This document shows positions 1 to 8,730 of a stretch of DNA of 64,000 bases, piece after piece. Both the position numbers and the translations under genes were made by a program. The notes beneath the pieces are model-generated. The model did no database searches. It had not been told where the DNA came from and saw only the letters and a program-made list of their open reading frames with translations. The first letter of the stretch is position 1. Every line of letters starts with the position of its first letter. Source of the stretch: Maribacter flavus (GTDB taxonomy: Bacteria > Bacteroidota > Bacteroidia > Flavobacteriales > Flavobacteriaceae); assembly GCF_008386635.1 (NCBI RefSeq), contig NZ_VUOE01000001.1, forward strand, positions 1,426,001 through 1,490,000. The letters are read 5' to 3'.

Positions 1-1059
1 GGCCAGGATTATAATCGGCACTACGGACATGGCATCCCAATACGAAGTGTCCTGGATAAAGAGTTGCTTTAAAACATCGGCAAATACAACTACGGTCAAC
101 AGAATTATACTCCCCAATACCACAAAGTAGTTGGTAATCTGTGCATAGGCCTTCTGCGGATTTTTAGTGTCCGAATGGCTAAAGAAAAAAGGCTCGATTC
201 CTAATCGAAATGCGGTAGCAAAAAGCGTCATGAACAAGGCCAATTTATAGCAGGCCGCATATTTTCCCATTTCAATTTTGGCAATATCGGGCGGTAATAA
301 TTCCGATAACAAATACTTATCAAAAACTTCATTTATTGTAAAGGCAATACCTGCGACCATTACCGGCATCGCATAGGTCAACATCCGTTTCCATAAATCC
401 ACATCAAAAATATACGGCCTTCTAAGGTATACCCGTATCATAAGCAACAGTGTAACGGCGCTGGCAAGTAGATTGGAAATCAGTATGTAGGATATCTCAT
501 AATCCGGCACGTACAATTTGTTAAAGAAACCGGCCCCATCCTCAACTGCCAACGATGGGAGAACTAAAAGAAAAAACAGATTTAAACCCAAGTTCAGCGC
601 TACGTTAAGCGTCTTTACCATGGCATATCTCATGGGTTTTTCATTCGCCCTCAACCAAGCAAAGGGAATAATTACCAGGGCATCCAATACTAGGATACAT
701 AGCACATAGTTCATGTACTGGGCCTCTATATTGATGGCAGCGGCAATTGTCTTTTTAAATAACAGACCGATAAAAAGAAATAAGAACGAGGAACCCCCCA
801 ACGATAGTAAGGACGTGGAGACTACCTTCTTTTTGTTCTCCGAATCCTTGTAAAACCTAAAAAAAGCGGTTTCCATACCATAGGCCAAGAAAATATTGAA
901 GATGGCAAACCAAGTAAAAATAAGGGTCACTTCTCCATACGTTCCCGGTGGCATGACCGAGGTATAAATGGGAACCAAAAGGAAGGACAACATCCGCGGG
1001 AGCACGGTTGCCAAGCCATAAATCGCCGTTTGTTTAAAAAGTTTTTTAAGCGGATTCAA
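1..1059 (-). CDS. polysaccharide flippase (Wzx/MATE-like), 3' part outside window
   Basis: Membrane protein of the oligosaccharide flippase family, which moves lipid-linked glycans across the inner membrane. 353 codons are visible and the C-terminus lies beyond base 1. The N-terminus begins LNPLKKLFKQTAIYGL and continues with LPRMLSFLLVPIYT and GTYGEVTLIF, the usual TM1-TM2 pattern of Wzx proteins; many further hydrophobic segments follow. No ATG fits the family N-terminus, so I use the TTG at 1059-1057. An in-frame stop lies a few codons upstream, and a TTTG-N19-TACATTTA promoter at 1079-1109 places transcription start just ahead of this codon. Which glycan it exports cannot be told here; the large polysaccharide locus at 36-56 kb has its own flippase. 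Confidence 0.82.
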   Translation of the reverse strand, partial: MNPLKKLFKQTAIYGLATVLPRMLSFLLVPIYTSVMPPGTYGEVTLIFTWFAIFNIFLAYGMETAFFRFYKDSENKKKVVSTSLLSLGGSSFLFLFIGLLFKKTIAAAINIEAQYMNYVLCILVLDALVIIPFAWLRANEKPMRYAMVKTLNVALNLGLNLFFLLVLPSLAVEDGAGFFNKLYVPDYEISYILISNLLASAVTLLLMIRVYLRRPYIFDVDLWKRMLTYAMPVMVAGIAFTINEVFDKYLLSELLPPDIAKIEMGKYAACYKLALFMTLFATAFRLGIEPFFFSHSDTKNPQKAYAQITNYFVVLGSIILLTVVVFADVLKQLFIQDTSYWDAMSVVPIIILA

Positions 1060-1078
1060 GCAACTTAGATTGAAGTGT

Positions 1079-1109
1079 TAAATGTACCTATTTACCTTCG
1101 TTATACAAA
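1079..1109 (-). promoter_or_regulatory. Bacteroidota-type promoter of the flippase gene
   Basis: On the minus strand a -33 TTTG (1109-1106), 19 bases, then a -7 box TACATTTA (1086-1079, one mismatch to TAnnTTTG). Transcription would start near 1072, leaving a short leader before the TTG start at 1059. Confidence 0.5.
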
Positions 1110-1139
1110 GTTGGATTTCCCCCCAATCAACACATTTGT

Positions 1140-2384
1140 TCAATCTTCAACTTGAACCGGGGCCTGCTCATCCGAGAGTTCCAATCGTTTCATGGCAATA
1201 AATGCCATTAAAAACGCCACCAACAAGAAAAAGGCGGCCAATGTATAGGGCGCACCAGGATAGTAGATTCCTCCGCCGGGACGTATAAAAAAGTAGAATA
1301 CCGGCGAGAAAACCAACTGACCAAGGATGGCGGTAATGCTCACAAGACCTGTGATGGAACCCTGGAGGTTTCCCTGTTCCTTTTCGGAAACTTGGTTGGA
1401 AATGATTCCTTGTACCGTTGGACCGGCAACCCCGCCCAAGGCATACGGGATTAAAAAGGCATATAACATCCATGGTTCCGAGGCCAGGGAAAAGAAGAAC
1501 ATGCCTACGGTCCACAGTAAAAAACCGACCGTGACCACAATTCGCTTTCCAAACTTTTTGACCAGGACACCTACCAATACACCTTGAACGATGGCTACCA
1601 AAAGCCCTACTACCATCAAGGATACCCCTATTTCCTTGGGACTCCAATTATAGCGTTCAATTCCGTAGTAAGACCATGTGGAGGGCAAGGCCTGACCGGC
1701 CAAATTCGCCAGAAAGAAAGCAAAAATTAGCAGAAGTACCCCTTTATACTTCCGGAGGGCAAATAAGGAGACCCCGGGAATCATCTTTGTAAGATTGATA
1801 GCCCTTCTATTTTCCGGTGTTAGGGATTCGGGCACAAAAAACAATCCGAATAGGAAATTCGCAAAGGTCAGTCCCGCGGCGATGTAAAAGGGTAGGCGGA
1901 TGTCGATCTCCCCGAAAAACCCGCCCACGCCCGGACCAATGATAAAACCCAGACCAAAAGCGGCACCGATCAATCCAAAGTTCTTTGCCTTGTTCTCCTT
2001 GGTACTGACATCGGCAATATAGGCCGATGCCACCGTAAAACTAGCACCGGTAATACCGGCCAAAAACCTTCCCAAGAACAACCAGGTAATACTTGGTGCC
2101 CAGGCATGGATCAGGTAATCGATACTTAAACCCAGCAATGCCAGCAAAAGAATGGGACGCCTTCCAAACTTGTCCGAAATCTCCCCTAAAACGGGCGAGA
2201 ACAAAAATTGTATTCCCGCGAATGCCGTGGTCAACCACATCCCATAGATTACGGCCATGGCCGTACCCTCGCCGGTTAGTTCCATGATCAAATCTGGGAT
2301 AATGGGGAGAATGATGCCAATTCCAATAACATCGACCAAAATGGTGACGAAAATAAAGAGTAGGGCCGATTTTCTTGATTTCAT
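1140..2384 (-). CDS. MFS exporter, TetA-like DHA1 family
   Basis: 414-residue major facilitator protein of the inner membrane with about 12 hydrophobic segments, in the drug:H+ antiporter branch that includes TetA. Motif A between TM2 and TM3 is GEISDKFGRR (residues 67-76), and the antiporter motif C region reads LGFIIGPGVGG (about 145-155). The length matches TetA-type exporters. It stands alone, read leftwards, with its start close to the atp operon terminator. TetA-like chromosomal proteins of this kind are common in Flavobacteriia and are not evidence of tetracycline resistance; the substrate is unknown. Confidence 0.85.
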   Translation of the reverse strand: MKSRKSALLFIFVTILVDVIGIGIILPIIPDLIMELTGEGTAMAVIYGMWLTTAFAGIQFLFSPVLGEISDKFGRRPILLLALLGLSIDYLIHAWAPSITWLFLGRFLAGITGASFTVASAYIADVSTKENKAKNFGLIGAAFGLGFIIGPGVGGFFGEIDIRLPFYIAAGLTFANFLFGLFFVPESLTPENRRAINLTKMIPGVSLFALRKYKGVLLLIFAFFLANLAGQALPSTWSYYGIERYNWSPKEIGVSLMVVGLLVAIVQGVLVGVLVKKFGKRIVVTVGFLLWTVGMFFFSLASEPWMLYAFLIPYALGGVAGPTVQGIISNQVSEKEQGNLQGSITGLVSITAILGQLVFSPVFYFFIRPGGGIYYPGAPYTLAAFFLLVAFLMAFIAMKRLELSDEQAPVQVED

Positions 2385-2431
2385 GGAAGGGACAAAAGTC
2401 GGAAAAAAAGTCTTCTCATGTGCAAATAAAA

Positions 2432-2454
2432 ACCCCTACGTTTCCGAAGGGGGT
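2432..2454 (-). terminator. Rho-independent terminator of the atp operon
   Basis: Read on the minus strand: ACCCCCT, a loop, AGGGGT, then TTTTTATTT. It lies 25 bases after the atpG stop and is oriented to end transcripts of the ATP synthase operon. Confidence 0.7.
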
Positions 2455-2478
2455 CTTTATTCAAACTTTTTAAATTGA

Positions 2479-3339
2479 TTAATTATTCAAAGCCTCGGCG
2501 CCTCCTACAATTTCGAGGATTTCATTGGTAATAGCCGCTTGTCTTGCCTTGTTATAGGTCAGTTTCAACTGATCCCGCAATTCCTTGGCATTGTCGGTCG
2601 CCTTGTGCATGGCCGTCATTCGTGCTCCATGCTCACTGGCAAAGGAATCCCTAATAGCTTTGTACAACTGTGTTTTCAGGGATTTAGGAATCAATTGCTC
2701 CACGATTTCAGCTTTGGAAGGTTCAAACATATAGTCGGAATTACTTCCTTCCTCACCTTCCGCAGGAATAATCGGTAAGAATTGTTCCGTCATGACCAAC
2801 TGGGTAGCCGCATTCTTGAATTTGTTGTACACGATATCGATGCGGTCATACTCCCCTTTGGCAAACTTTTCCATTAAATCCTCGGCGATTTCCGAAACAT
2901 TATCAAAGGTCAAATCGTCAAATATCCCATTGTGATTTGAAATCACATTGTAACGCTTTTTTAGATAATCATTCGCCTTTTTTCCGATTGCAACAAAGTC
3001 GACTTGCTTACCTGTATAAACGTTTTCTACAAGATTAACGCTCTGTTTTAAGATATTCGAGTTAAAGGCACCACAAAGACCACGGTTGGATGTAATGGAA
3101 ACCACCAAGACCTTATTGACCGCCCTATTGCTCGCATATACACTACCAGAGTCACCTTCCAAGCTAGCACTAAGATTCTGAAGCAGCTCCGTTAGTTTAT
3201 CCGCATAGGGTCTCATGGCGGTAATTGCATCCTGTGCCTTTTTCAACTTTGCGGCAGATACCATTTTCATGGCACTGGTTATCTGCATGGTCGATGACAC
3301 CGATGTAATCCTGTTACGTATTTCCTTTAAATTGGCCAT
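2479..3339 (-). CDS. atpG: F1F0 ATP synthase gamma subunit
   Basis: Central rotor shaft of the F1 sector (286 aa), coupling c-ring rotation to catalysis. The N-terminal helix MANLKEIRNRITSV and AMKMVSAAKLKKAQ, and the C-terminal helix RQAAITNEILEIVGGAEAL, are the two conserved coiled-coil strands of the gamma subunit. It is the last gene of the operon, 91 bases after atpA. The longer-than-usual spacer between them contains the small palindrome TCTGAATTCAGA. No beta or epsilon gene follows; a terminator does. Confidence 0.97.
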   Translation of the reverse strand: MANLKEIRNRITSVSSTMQITSAMKMVSAAKLKKAQDAITAMRPYADKLTELLQNLSASLEGDSGSVYASNRAVNKVLVVSITSNRGLCGAFNSNILKQSVNLVENVYTGKQVDFVAIGKKANDYLKKRYNVISNHNGIFDDLTFDNVSEIAEDLMEKFAKGEYDRIDIVYNKFKNAATQLVMTEQFLPIIPAEGEEGSNSDYMFEPSKAEIVEQLIPKSLKTQLYKAIRDSFASEHGARMTAMHKATDNAKELRDQLKLTYNKARQAAITNEILEIVGGAEALNN

Positions 3340-3430
3340 TCCTTAAAGTTCTAAATTCTGAATTCAGAGTTATGAGTTTTTGACTATTGCAACCAAAATT
3401 CGTATTTACTCACCATTCAGCATTCTTAAT

Positions 3431-5011
3431 TTACTTCTTATATTTCGCTGAAAGCTCTTTACAAACCGTTGCAAGCGTATCCGTAACCTCATCGGTCAGT
3501 TTACCTGCTTTTAAGGTATCCAATACGTCCCTATGCTTGGCGTTCAAGAACTCCAAATAGTCACGCTCAAACTCCTTTACCTTATCAACGGGAACATCGC
3601 GTAGCAAGTTCTTGGAACCGGCGTAAATAATCGCAATTTGATCTTCAACGGTAAAAGGATCGTTCTGGGCTTGCTTCAATATCTCAACGTTCCTACGTCC
3701 TTTTTCGATTACGTTCAACGTAGCCGCATCCAAATCGGAACCAAACTTGGCAAACGCTTCCAATTCACGGAACTGTGCCTGGTCCAATTTCAAGGTACCG
3801 GCCACTTTTTTCATGGATTTAATCTGTGCGTTACCACCCACACGCGATACGGAAATACCCACGTTGATCGCTGGTCTAACCCCTTGGTTGAACAAATCCT
3901 GCTCCAAGAATATCTGTCCGTCCGTAATGGAAATTACGTTGGTTGGAATATAGGCCGATACGTCACCCGCCTGTGTTTCGATAATCGGTAAGGCCGTTAA
4001 AGAACCACCTCCCTTTACCATCGGCTTTAATACCTCCGGTAAATCGTTCATATTCTTGGCAATGCTATCGTCATTTATAATCTTAGCGGCACGCTCCAGC
4101 AACCTTGAGTGCAGGTAGAAAACGTCCCCTGGATAGGCCTCACGTCCCGGTGGTCTTCTCAACAACAAGGAAACTTCACGATAGGCGACAGCTTGCTTGG
4201 ACAAATCATCATAAATAATCAAAGCAGGACGACCTGTATCCCTAAAATATTCCCCGATGGATGCACCTGCAAAGGGAGCATATACCTGCATAGGTGCAGG
4301 ATCTGATGCATTCGCGGCAACAATCGTAGTATACGCCATGGCACCTCTATCCTCCAATGTCTGGGCAATTCCAGCTACAGTAGAAGCTTTTTGGCCCACA
4401 GCTACGTAGATACAATAAACAGGCTCACCAGCGTCGTAAAACTCTTTCTGGTTCAAAATGGTATCGATACAAACCGTAGTCTTACCGGTCTGACGGTCAC
4501 CGATTACCAACTCACGCTGACCTCTACCCACTGGAATCATCGCGTCGATGGCCTTGATACCGGATTGCATCGGTTCCGTTACGGGCTCCCTATAGATAAC
4601 CCCGGGTGCCTTACGCTCCAATGGCATTTCATAGGTTTCTCCTGAAATCGGTCCCTTACCATCGATCGGGTTACCTAAGGTATCCACCACACGGCCCACA
4701 ATGCCTTCACCTACATTGATGGAGGCGATACGTTGTGTTCTTTTTACGGTCGCTCCTTCACCTACGGCTTTGGAAGGCCCTAGCAATACAACACCCACAT
4801 TATCCTCTTCCAAGTTCAAAACGATTCCTTCCAAACCGCCTTCAAACTCCACCAACTCACCATATTGGGCGTTTGCCAAACCATAGACCCTAGCGATACC
4901 ATCACCAACTTGCAATACGGTTCCTACTTCGTCCAAAGTAGCGGTTGCATCAAATCCTGATAATTGTTTCTTTAAAATTGCCGATACTTCAGCGGCTTTT
5001 ACTCCTGCCAT
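3431..5011 (-). CDS. atpA: F1F0 ATP synthase alpha subunit
   Basis: Non-catalytic nucleotide-binding subunit of F1, 526 aa, the normal family length. The P-loop GDRQTGKT is at residues 171-178. The later segment [20 protein letters not shown] leads to [21 protein letters not shown], the alpha/beta family signature region. It lies between atpH (65 bases upstream) and atpG. The partner beta subunit is not encoded in this window. Confidence 0.98.
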   Translation of the reverse strand: MAGVKAAEVSAILKKQLSGFDATATLDEVGTVLQVGDGIARVYGLANAQYGELVEFEGGLEGIVLNLEEDNVGVVLLGPSKAVGEGATVKRTQRIASINVGEGIVGRVVDTLGNPIDGKGPISGETYEMPLERKAPGVIYREPVTEPMQSGIKAIDAMIPVGRGQRELVIGDRQTGKTTVCIDTILNQKEFYDAGEPVYCIYVAVGQKASTVAGIAQTLEDRGAMAYTTIVAANASDPAPMQVYAPFAGASIGEYFRDTGRPALIIYDDLSKQAVAYREVSLLLRRPPGREAYPGDVFYLHSRLLERAAKIINDDSIAKNMNDLPEVLKPMVKGGGSLTALPIIETQAGDVSAYIPTNVISITDGQIFLEQDLFNQGVRPAINVGISVSRVGGNAQIKSMKKVAGTLKLDQAQFRELEAFAKFGSDLDAATLNVIEKGRRNVEILKQAQNDPFTVEDQIAIIYAGSKNLLRDVPVDKVKEFERDYLEFLNAKHRDVLDTLKAGKLTDEVTDTLATVCKELSAKYKK

Positions 5012-5076
5012 TTTTGTTCCTGTTTAAGATAATCCCGTCGACTAGACTCCGGGTAAATTCCATTGCTGGAATATAA

Positions 5077-5616
5077 TTATAGACTGTTTGTAAATTCTCT
5101 TTTTAGATTGTTCAGTTTGTTGGAAACGCTTGCGTCGTATTGCAAATCCCCTACCCTTAAAATAAAACCACCAATGATACTCTCATCGATTTTATTTTCT
5201 AAGGTCACTTCCTTTCCTGAAATGGACGCCACCTGTTTCAACAACTGCTTTTCCAAATCTGCCGTCATGGGAACCGCCGTGGTTACATAGGCCACGTCCT
5301 TTCCTTTCAGCGATTCGTTTAGAATGATATACTTTAATGCGACTTCGTTCAACAAGGAAACCCTTTTGTTCTCCACCAACATGTTCATCAGCCCTTCGGA
5401 AATGGCATGGGAACCTTTGAAAACTTCCTTGAGAACGTCCTTTTTGGCCGAACCGGAAATCACCGGATTGGAAAGCATATCCCGAAGCTCTTTACTATCG
5501 GAAACAGTGCTTACCACGGAACGCATGTCCTTTTCCACGGCATCCGTAGCCTTGTTCTCAACCGCTAAATCCAATATGGCCTTGGCGTATCGTACCGCCG
5601 CTCTAGAATCACTCAT
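5077..5616 (-). CDS. atpH: F1F0 ATP synthase delta subunit
   Basis: Peripheral-stalk subunit (179 aa) linking F1 to subunit b. The N-terminus AAVRYAKAILDLAVE and the C-terminal DESIIGGFILRVGDLQYDAS are the family signatures. One base separates it from atpF, so the two are translationally coupled. Confidence 0.96.
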   Translation of the reverse strand: MSDSRAAVRYAKAILDLAVENKATDAVEKDMRSVVSTVSDSKELRDMLSNPVISGSAKKDVLKEVFKGSHAISEGLMNMLVENKRVSLLNEVALKYIILNESLKGKDVAYVTTAVPMTADLEKQLLKQVASISGKEVTLENKIDESIIGGFILRVGDLQYDASVSNKLNNLKREFTNSL

Positions 5617-5617
5617 T

Positions 5618-6118
5618 TTAATTCAATTTGATGTCACCCAACATCTTCTCCACCAACTGCAATTGCTTATCCTTACCGGACAGCTCCTCCTTGATTACTT
5701 TTTCCGCTATGGAAACCGAAAGTTCAGCAACCTGACTTTTTAGCTCCGCCACTGCCGCCTTCTTTTCGCTTTCAATGGTCTCCTGCGCCTGCTTGATCAT
5801 TTTATCGCCCTCTATCTTCGCCTGCTCCTTGGAATCCGCGATCATTTTTTCCTTTATCTCACGGGCCTCCTTCAACATCGCCTCACGCTCAGCACGGGCC
5901 TCCTGTAGCATTCTATCGTTATCAGCCTGAAGGTTTTGCATCTCCGCCTTTGCTCTTTCTGCAGCAGCCAATGCTTCTTGGATACCAGTCTCCCTTTCGT
6001 CAAGTGAGTTTAGAATAGGTTTCCAAGCAAATTTCACCAATAGGAAAATCAGTCCTAACAATAAAATGATCTGTACGACAAATAGACCTGGTGAAAAATC
6101 GTTTATTAATGTTTCCAT
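5618..6118 (-). CDS. atpF: F1F0 ATP synthase b subunit
   Basis: 166-residue peripheral-stalk subunit. One N-terminal membrane helix (about residues 8-28, VVQIILLLGLIFLLVKFAW) is followed by KPILNSLDERETGIQ and a long charged alpha-helical region rich in Ala, Glu and Lys. It lies between atpE and atpH. Confidence 0.95.
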   Translation of the reverse strand: METLINDFSPGLFVVQIILLLGLIFLLVKFAWKPILNSLDERETGIQEALAAAERAKAEMQNLQADNDRMLQEARAEREAMLKEAREIKEKMIADSKEQAKIEGDKMIKQAQETIESEKKAAVAELKSQVAELSVSIAEKVIKEELSGKDKQLQLVEKMLGDIKLN

Positions 6119-6205
6119 TTATTTTGAATTTTTATACGAATCAATGATTAAAAAACACTTCCTGCAACCAACCGTTGCAGGAAAATGCTTTTTGGCTTAA
6201 CGTTC

Positions 6206-6412
<207 letters not shown>

Positions 6413-6429
6413 TTAAATTAAAAACACTC

Positions 6430-7608
6430 TTAAATAAAATCCGCCCTTACATCTTCCTCATCCGGAATTTCATGGCCCTCGGCATCGTGATGGTGTTCAT
6501 GATCATGTTCGGCTACCGCCATCCCAATAAACAATGCTGATAGCATCGTAAAAATATAGGCTTGTAAAAAGGCAACCAATACCTCGATAAGGGTTATGAA
6601 AAACGACAGTATCAATGAAAGTCCGGTAGCTCCTGCCACTCCCAAACTATCCTTGAGGGTGAACATAATGGCGATCAAGCTCATAACCACAATGTGCCCG
6701 GCAGATATATTCGCAAACAATCGGACCAATAACGAAAAGGGTTTGATCAAAAAGGCACCCGCCAACTCGATGATGGCCAAGACCGGTCTGATCAAAACGG
6801 GTACCCCGGGCATCCATAACATGTGCATCCAGTAGTCCTTGTTTCCGCTGAACGTATAAATAATCAACGTTAGAATGGCCAAAGCCGCAGTAACTGCCAA
6901 CTGTCCCGTAACATTAAACCCGAAAGGCGTAAGTCCTAATAGGTTCAATATCCATATAAAAAAGAATACGGTAAGTAGATACCCCGTAAACTGTCTGTAT
7001 TTTTTCTCACCGATGTTCGGCTTGGCAATTTCGTCCCTTACATAAATAACCAAAGGTTCCAATACACGGCCAAAACCTGTGGGTACGTTTTTGTTTTTAT
7101 ATTGTCTGGCCAAAGAGGAGAAGGCCCACAACATGAACAACCCAACCAATAGAATTCCAACAACACTTTTTGTTATAGAAAAATCCAACACCTTGTGTGC
7201 ATTGGTCGCGTGATGGCTCTCATCCAGGTTTACCGAAGTGGCACCAGCTTCCAACTCGTAAATTTTACTGTGCAGTTTTACAAATTTGGAACCGTTTTTT
7301 TCTACGATTACCTCGCCATTGTCATCGTGATGAAATTCAGAGGACATAAAAGTAGCCAAGCCATTACTGGACCAAACGATTACGGGTAACGGAAAACCTA
7401 CGTGTTTTCTTTCGCCTTCAGCGTTTGTATAGGAGAACAAATGGAAGTCGTGGGAGTCCTTGATGTGGTGATTTATATATTCCGATACTTCCTCTTTCGT
7501 GTCAACAGCACCTTCATCTTGACCTTCGGAGAACGCAAAACTTTGGAGTGAACTTACTATTGCCGTAAACAATACTAGATTTCTTATCACTTTGGAAACT
7601 TCCTTCAT
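6430..7608 (-). CDS. atpB: F1F0 ATP synthase a subunit with long exported N-terminal region
   Basis: Stator channel subunit. I start at ATG 7608 (392 aa) rather than the in-frame TTG at 7659, because a perfect promoter covers the TTG. The protein then begins with a signal peptide (KVIRNLVLFTAIVSSLQSFAF), followed by a roughly 130-residue polar exported region, then five or so membrane helices. The essential channel arginine is in FSLLVRLFANISAGH. The C-terminus is His/Asp/Glu-rich (AEHDHEHHHDAEGHE). The N-terminal extension is typical of Bacteroidota AtpB; E. coli AtpB is about 271 aa. atpE follows 35 bases on. Confidence 0.93.
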   Translation of the reverse strand: MKEVSKVIRNLVLFTAIVSSLQSFAFSEGQDEGAVDTKEEVSEYINHHIKDSHDFHLFSYTNAEGERKHVGFPLPVIVWSSNGLATFMSSEFHHDDNGEVIVEKNGSKFVKLHSKIYELEAGATSVNLDESHHATNAHKVLDFSITKSVVGILLVGLFMLWAFSSLARQYKNKNVPTGFGRVLEPLVIYVRDEIAKPNIGEKKYRQFTGYLLTVFFFIWILNLLGLTPFGFNVTGQLAVTAALAILTLIIYTFSGNKDYWMHMLWMPGVPVLIRPVLAIIELAGAFLIKPFSLLVRLFANISAGHIVVMSLIAIMFTLKDSLGVAGATGLSLILSFFITLIEVLVAFLQAYIFTMLSALFIGMAVAEHDHEHHHDAEGHEIPDEEDVRADFI

Positions 7609-7646
7609 TATTTCTTTATCAAAAATTATGCTCCTGAAAATTTGCG

Positions 7647-7676
7647 CAAAAGTAGTCAATCTAGATGTAATACAAA
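7647..7676 (-). promoter_or_regulatory. promoter of atpBEFHAG
   Basis: On the minus strand: TTTG (7676-7673), 18-base spacer, TACTTTTG (7654-7647), an exact fit to the Bacteroidota sigma consensus. The predicted transcript starts near 7640, giving a leader of about 30 bases to ATG 7608. It lets the structural atp genes be transcribed independently of the upstream sprE-bactofilin-atpZ genes. Confidence 0.7.
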
Positions 7677-7702
7677 GAATTTTAAAGGCTTAAAATTCGA
7701 CC

Positions 7703-8086
7703 TTATTTTTCACGCATGATTTTTGAAACAAAAATCACTTCCAAAGTCAAGAATATAATAATAGGAAGTAGCATCATAGCCCTGTAAAAATGGGGAAGTG
7801 GTTGATCTCCCATGAGTTGCGGAAAGAACATAGCGGTAAAAACCACAATCTTGAAAACTAACATCCCGATATACAAAAAACCCAATTGTTCAAAGACTTT
7901 TTGATTTTTTGAAAGGATTTGAAAGGCAATTACCAACAGTAAAGAGAAGAAAAAATGGAATATATAGGACTGTTCCAACAACTGTAAAAAGTCAGTTTCC
8001 AAATCCATCAAAACCGTTTGGCCCAAAAAAGAAATCGTGCCCACCATAGTGAACACGATCGTATATAAAAGAATCTTTCTGAACAA
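7703..8086 (-). CDS. small four-helix membrane protein, DUF6168-like, in the atp cluster
   Basis: 127-residue protein with four predicted membrane helices (about 5-25, 42-60, 68-90, 103-122). It sits exactly where an accessory AtpI-like gene would be, 4 bases after atpZ and upstream of atpB. It begins with TTG (8086); the only later in-frame ATG would cut into TM1, and no ATG lies upstream. I recognise it only as a Flavobacteriia family next to ATP synthase genes. An assembly or Mg2+/c-ring role like AtpI is inference from position and topology. Confidence 0.72.
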   Translation of the reverse strand: MFRKILLYTIVFTMVGTISFLGQTVLMDLETDFLQLLEQSYIFHFFFSLLLVIAFQILSKNQKVFEQLGFLYIGMLVFKIVVFTAMFFPQLMGDQPLPHFYRAMMLLPIIIFLTLEVIFVSKIMREK

Positions 8087-8090
8087 TTGC

Positions 8091-8315
8091 CTATTTATTT
8101 AAGGACATCACCTTTTTAATGACCAGATATATGGACAAAAATACGGCAAGTAAGGTAATGGTGTCCTCTAAAAAGGTTTTTTGAAATTTTTCATCCAGCC
8201 AGGCGCCCAATAAATTCCCCAAATATATGGTTGCGCCCATTTGTATGGCAATCCCGGAAAGACTTGCCGCGGTGCGCAATAAATTGGAATCGTTACGAGG
8301 CTTTTGCTGGCTCAT
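8091..8315 (-). CDS. atpZ: AtpZ/AtpI-type ATP synthase accessory protein
   Basis: 74-residue protein with two membrane helices joined by a short loop (GIAIQMGATIYLGNLLGAWLD and TITLLAVFLSIYLVIKKV), the pattern of the ATPase_gene1/AtpZ family. AtpZ together with AtpI has been linked to Mg2+/Ca2+ transport and c-ring assembly in other bacteria. The start overlaps the bactofilin gene by 23 bases, implying coupling. Confidence 0.8.
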   Translation of the reverse strand: MSQQKPRNDSNLLRTAASLSGIAIQMGATIYLGNLLGAWLDEKFQKTFLEDTITLLAVFLSIYLVIKKVMSLNK

Positions 8316-8727
8316 TTTTTGTGTTCATGGAAGGTTTAAAACCTCCAGCATTGCTAGCACCGGCCTTTCCTCCCCCCATGGTACAGGAAGCGTTGAAAGT
8401 AGCCCCGGGCTCTACGGCCAATTTGGAAACGGATACCGTTCCTTCAATTACTGCGGAAGATTTTAGGGAAAGTAGGTCGGACACCAAAAGCTCCCCATTG
8501 AAACTGCCTTCTATATCGGCATTTACACATTCCACCTTACCATGGATATACCCATCCTTTCCAATAACCACCTTGCCGGAAGTCTTCACATTGCCATCCA
8601 GCTTGCCGTCAATCCGGAAATCCGCTTCGGAGATGATATCCCCTTTTATTTTCGTATTCTTTTCGATTCTGTTTGGTTGTCCTCCTATTTCGCTCATAGT
8701 TCTAGGTTTTTGTTTATCTGAAAACAT
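8293..8727 (-). CDS. bactofilin (polymer-forming cytoskeletal protein)
   Basis: 144 residues. The central region GDIISEADFRIDGKLDGNV through IEGTVSVSKLAVEPG is a run of short repeats typical of the bactofilin right-handed beta-helix, flanked by disordered tails. Bactofilins self-polymerise into membrane-associated filaments that organise cell-wall or surface machinery. It starts 3 bases after the sprE stop and overlaps atpZ. Pairing with sprE suggests, without proof, a scaffold role for the gliding/secretion apparatus. Confidence 0.9.
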   Translation of the reverse strand: MFSDKQKPRTMSEIGGQPNRIEKNTKIKGDIISEADFRIDGKLDGNVKTSGKVVIGKDGYIHGKVECVNADIEGSFNGELLVSDLLSLKSSAVIEGTVSVSKLAVEPGATFNASCTMGGGKAGASNAGGFKPSMNTKNEPAKAS

Positions 8728-8730
8728 TGT

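Noticed and set aside
1140..2384. Tetracycline resistance gene
   Set aside because: TetA-like by fold and motifs only; such chromosomal MFS proteins are widespread and no tetR-like partner or mobile context is present.
3340..3430. TCTGAATTCAGA palindrome between atpA and atpG as a regulatory site
   Set aside because: A single short A/T-rich palindrome inside an operon with no second copy and no promoter box; too weak to call.
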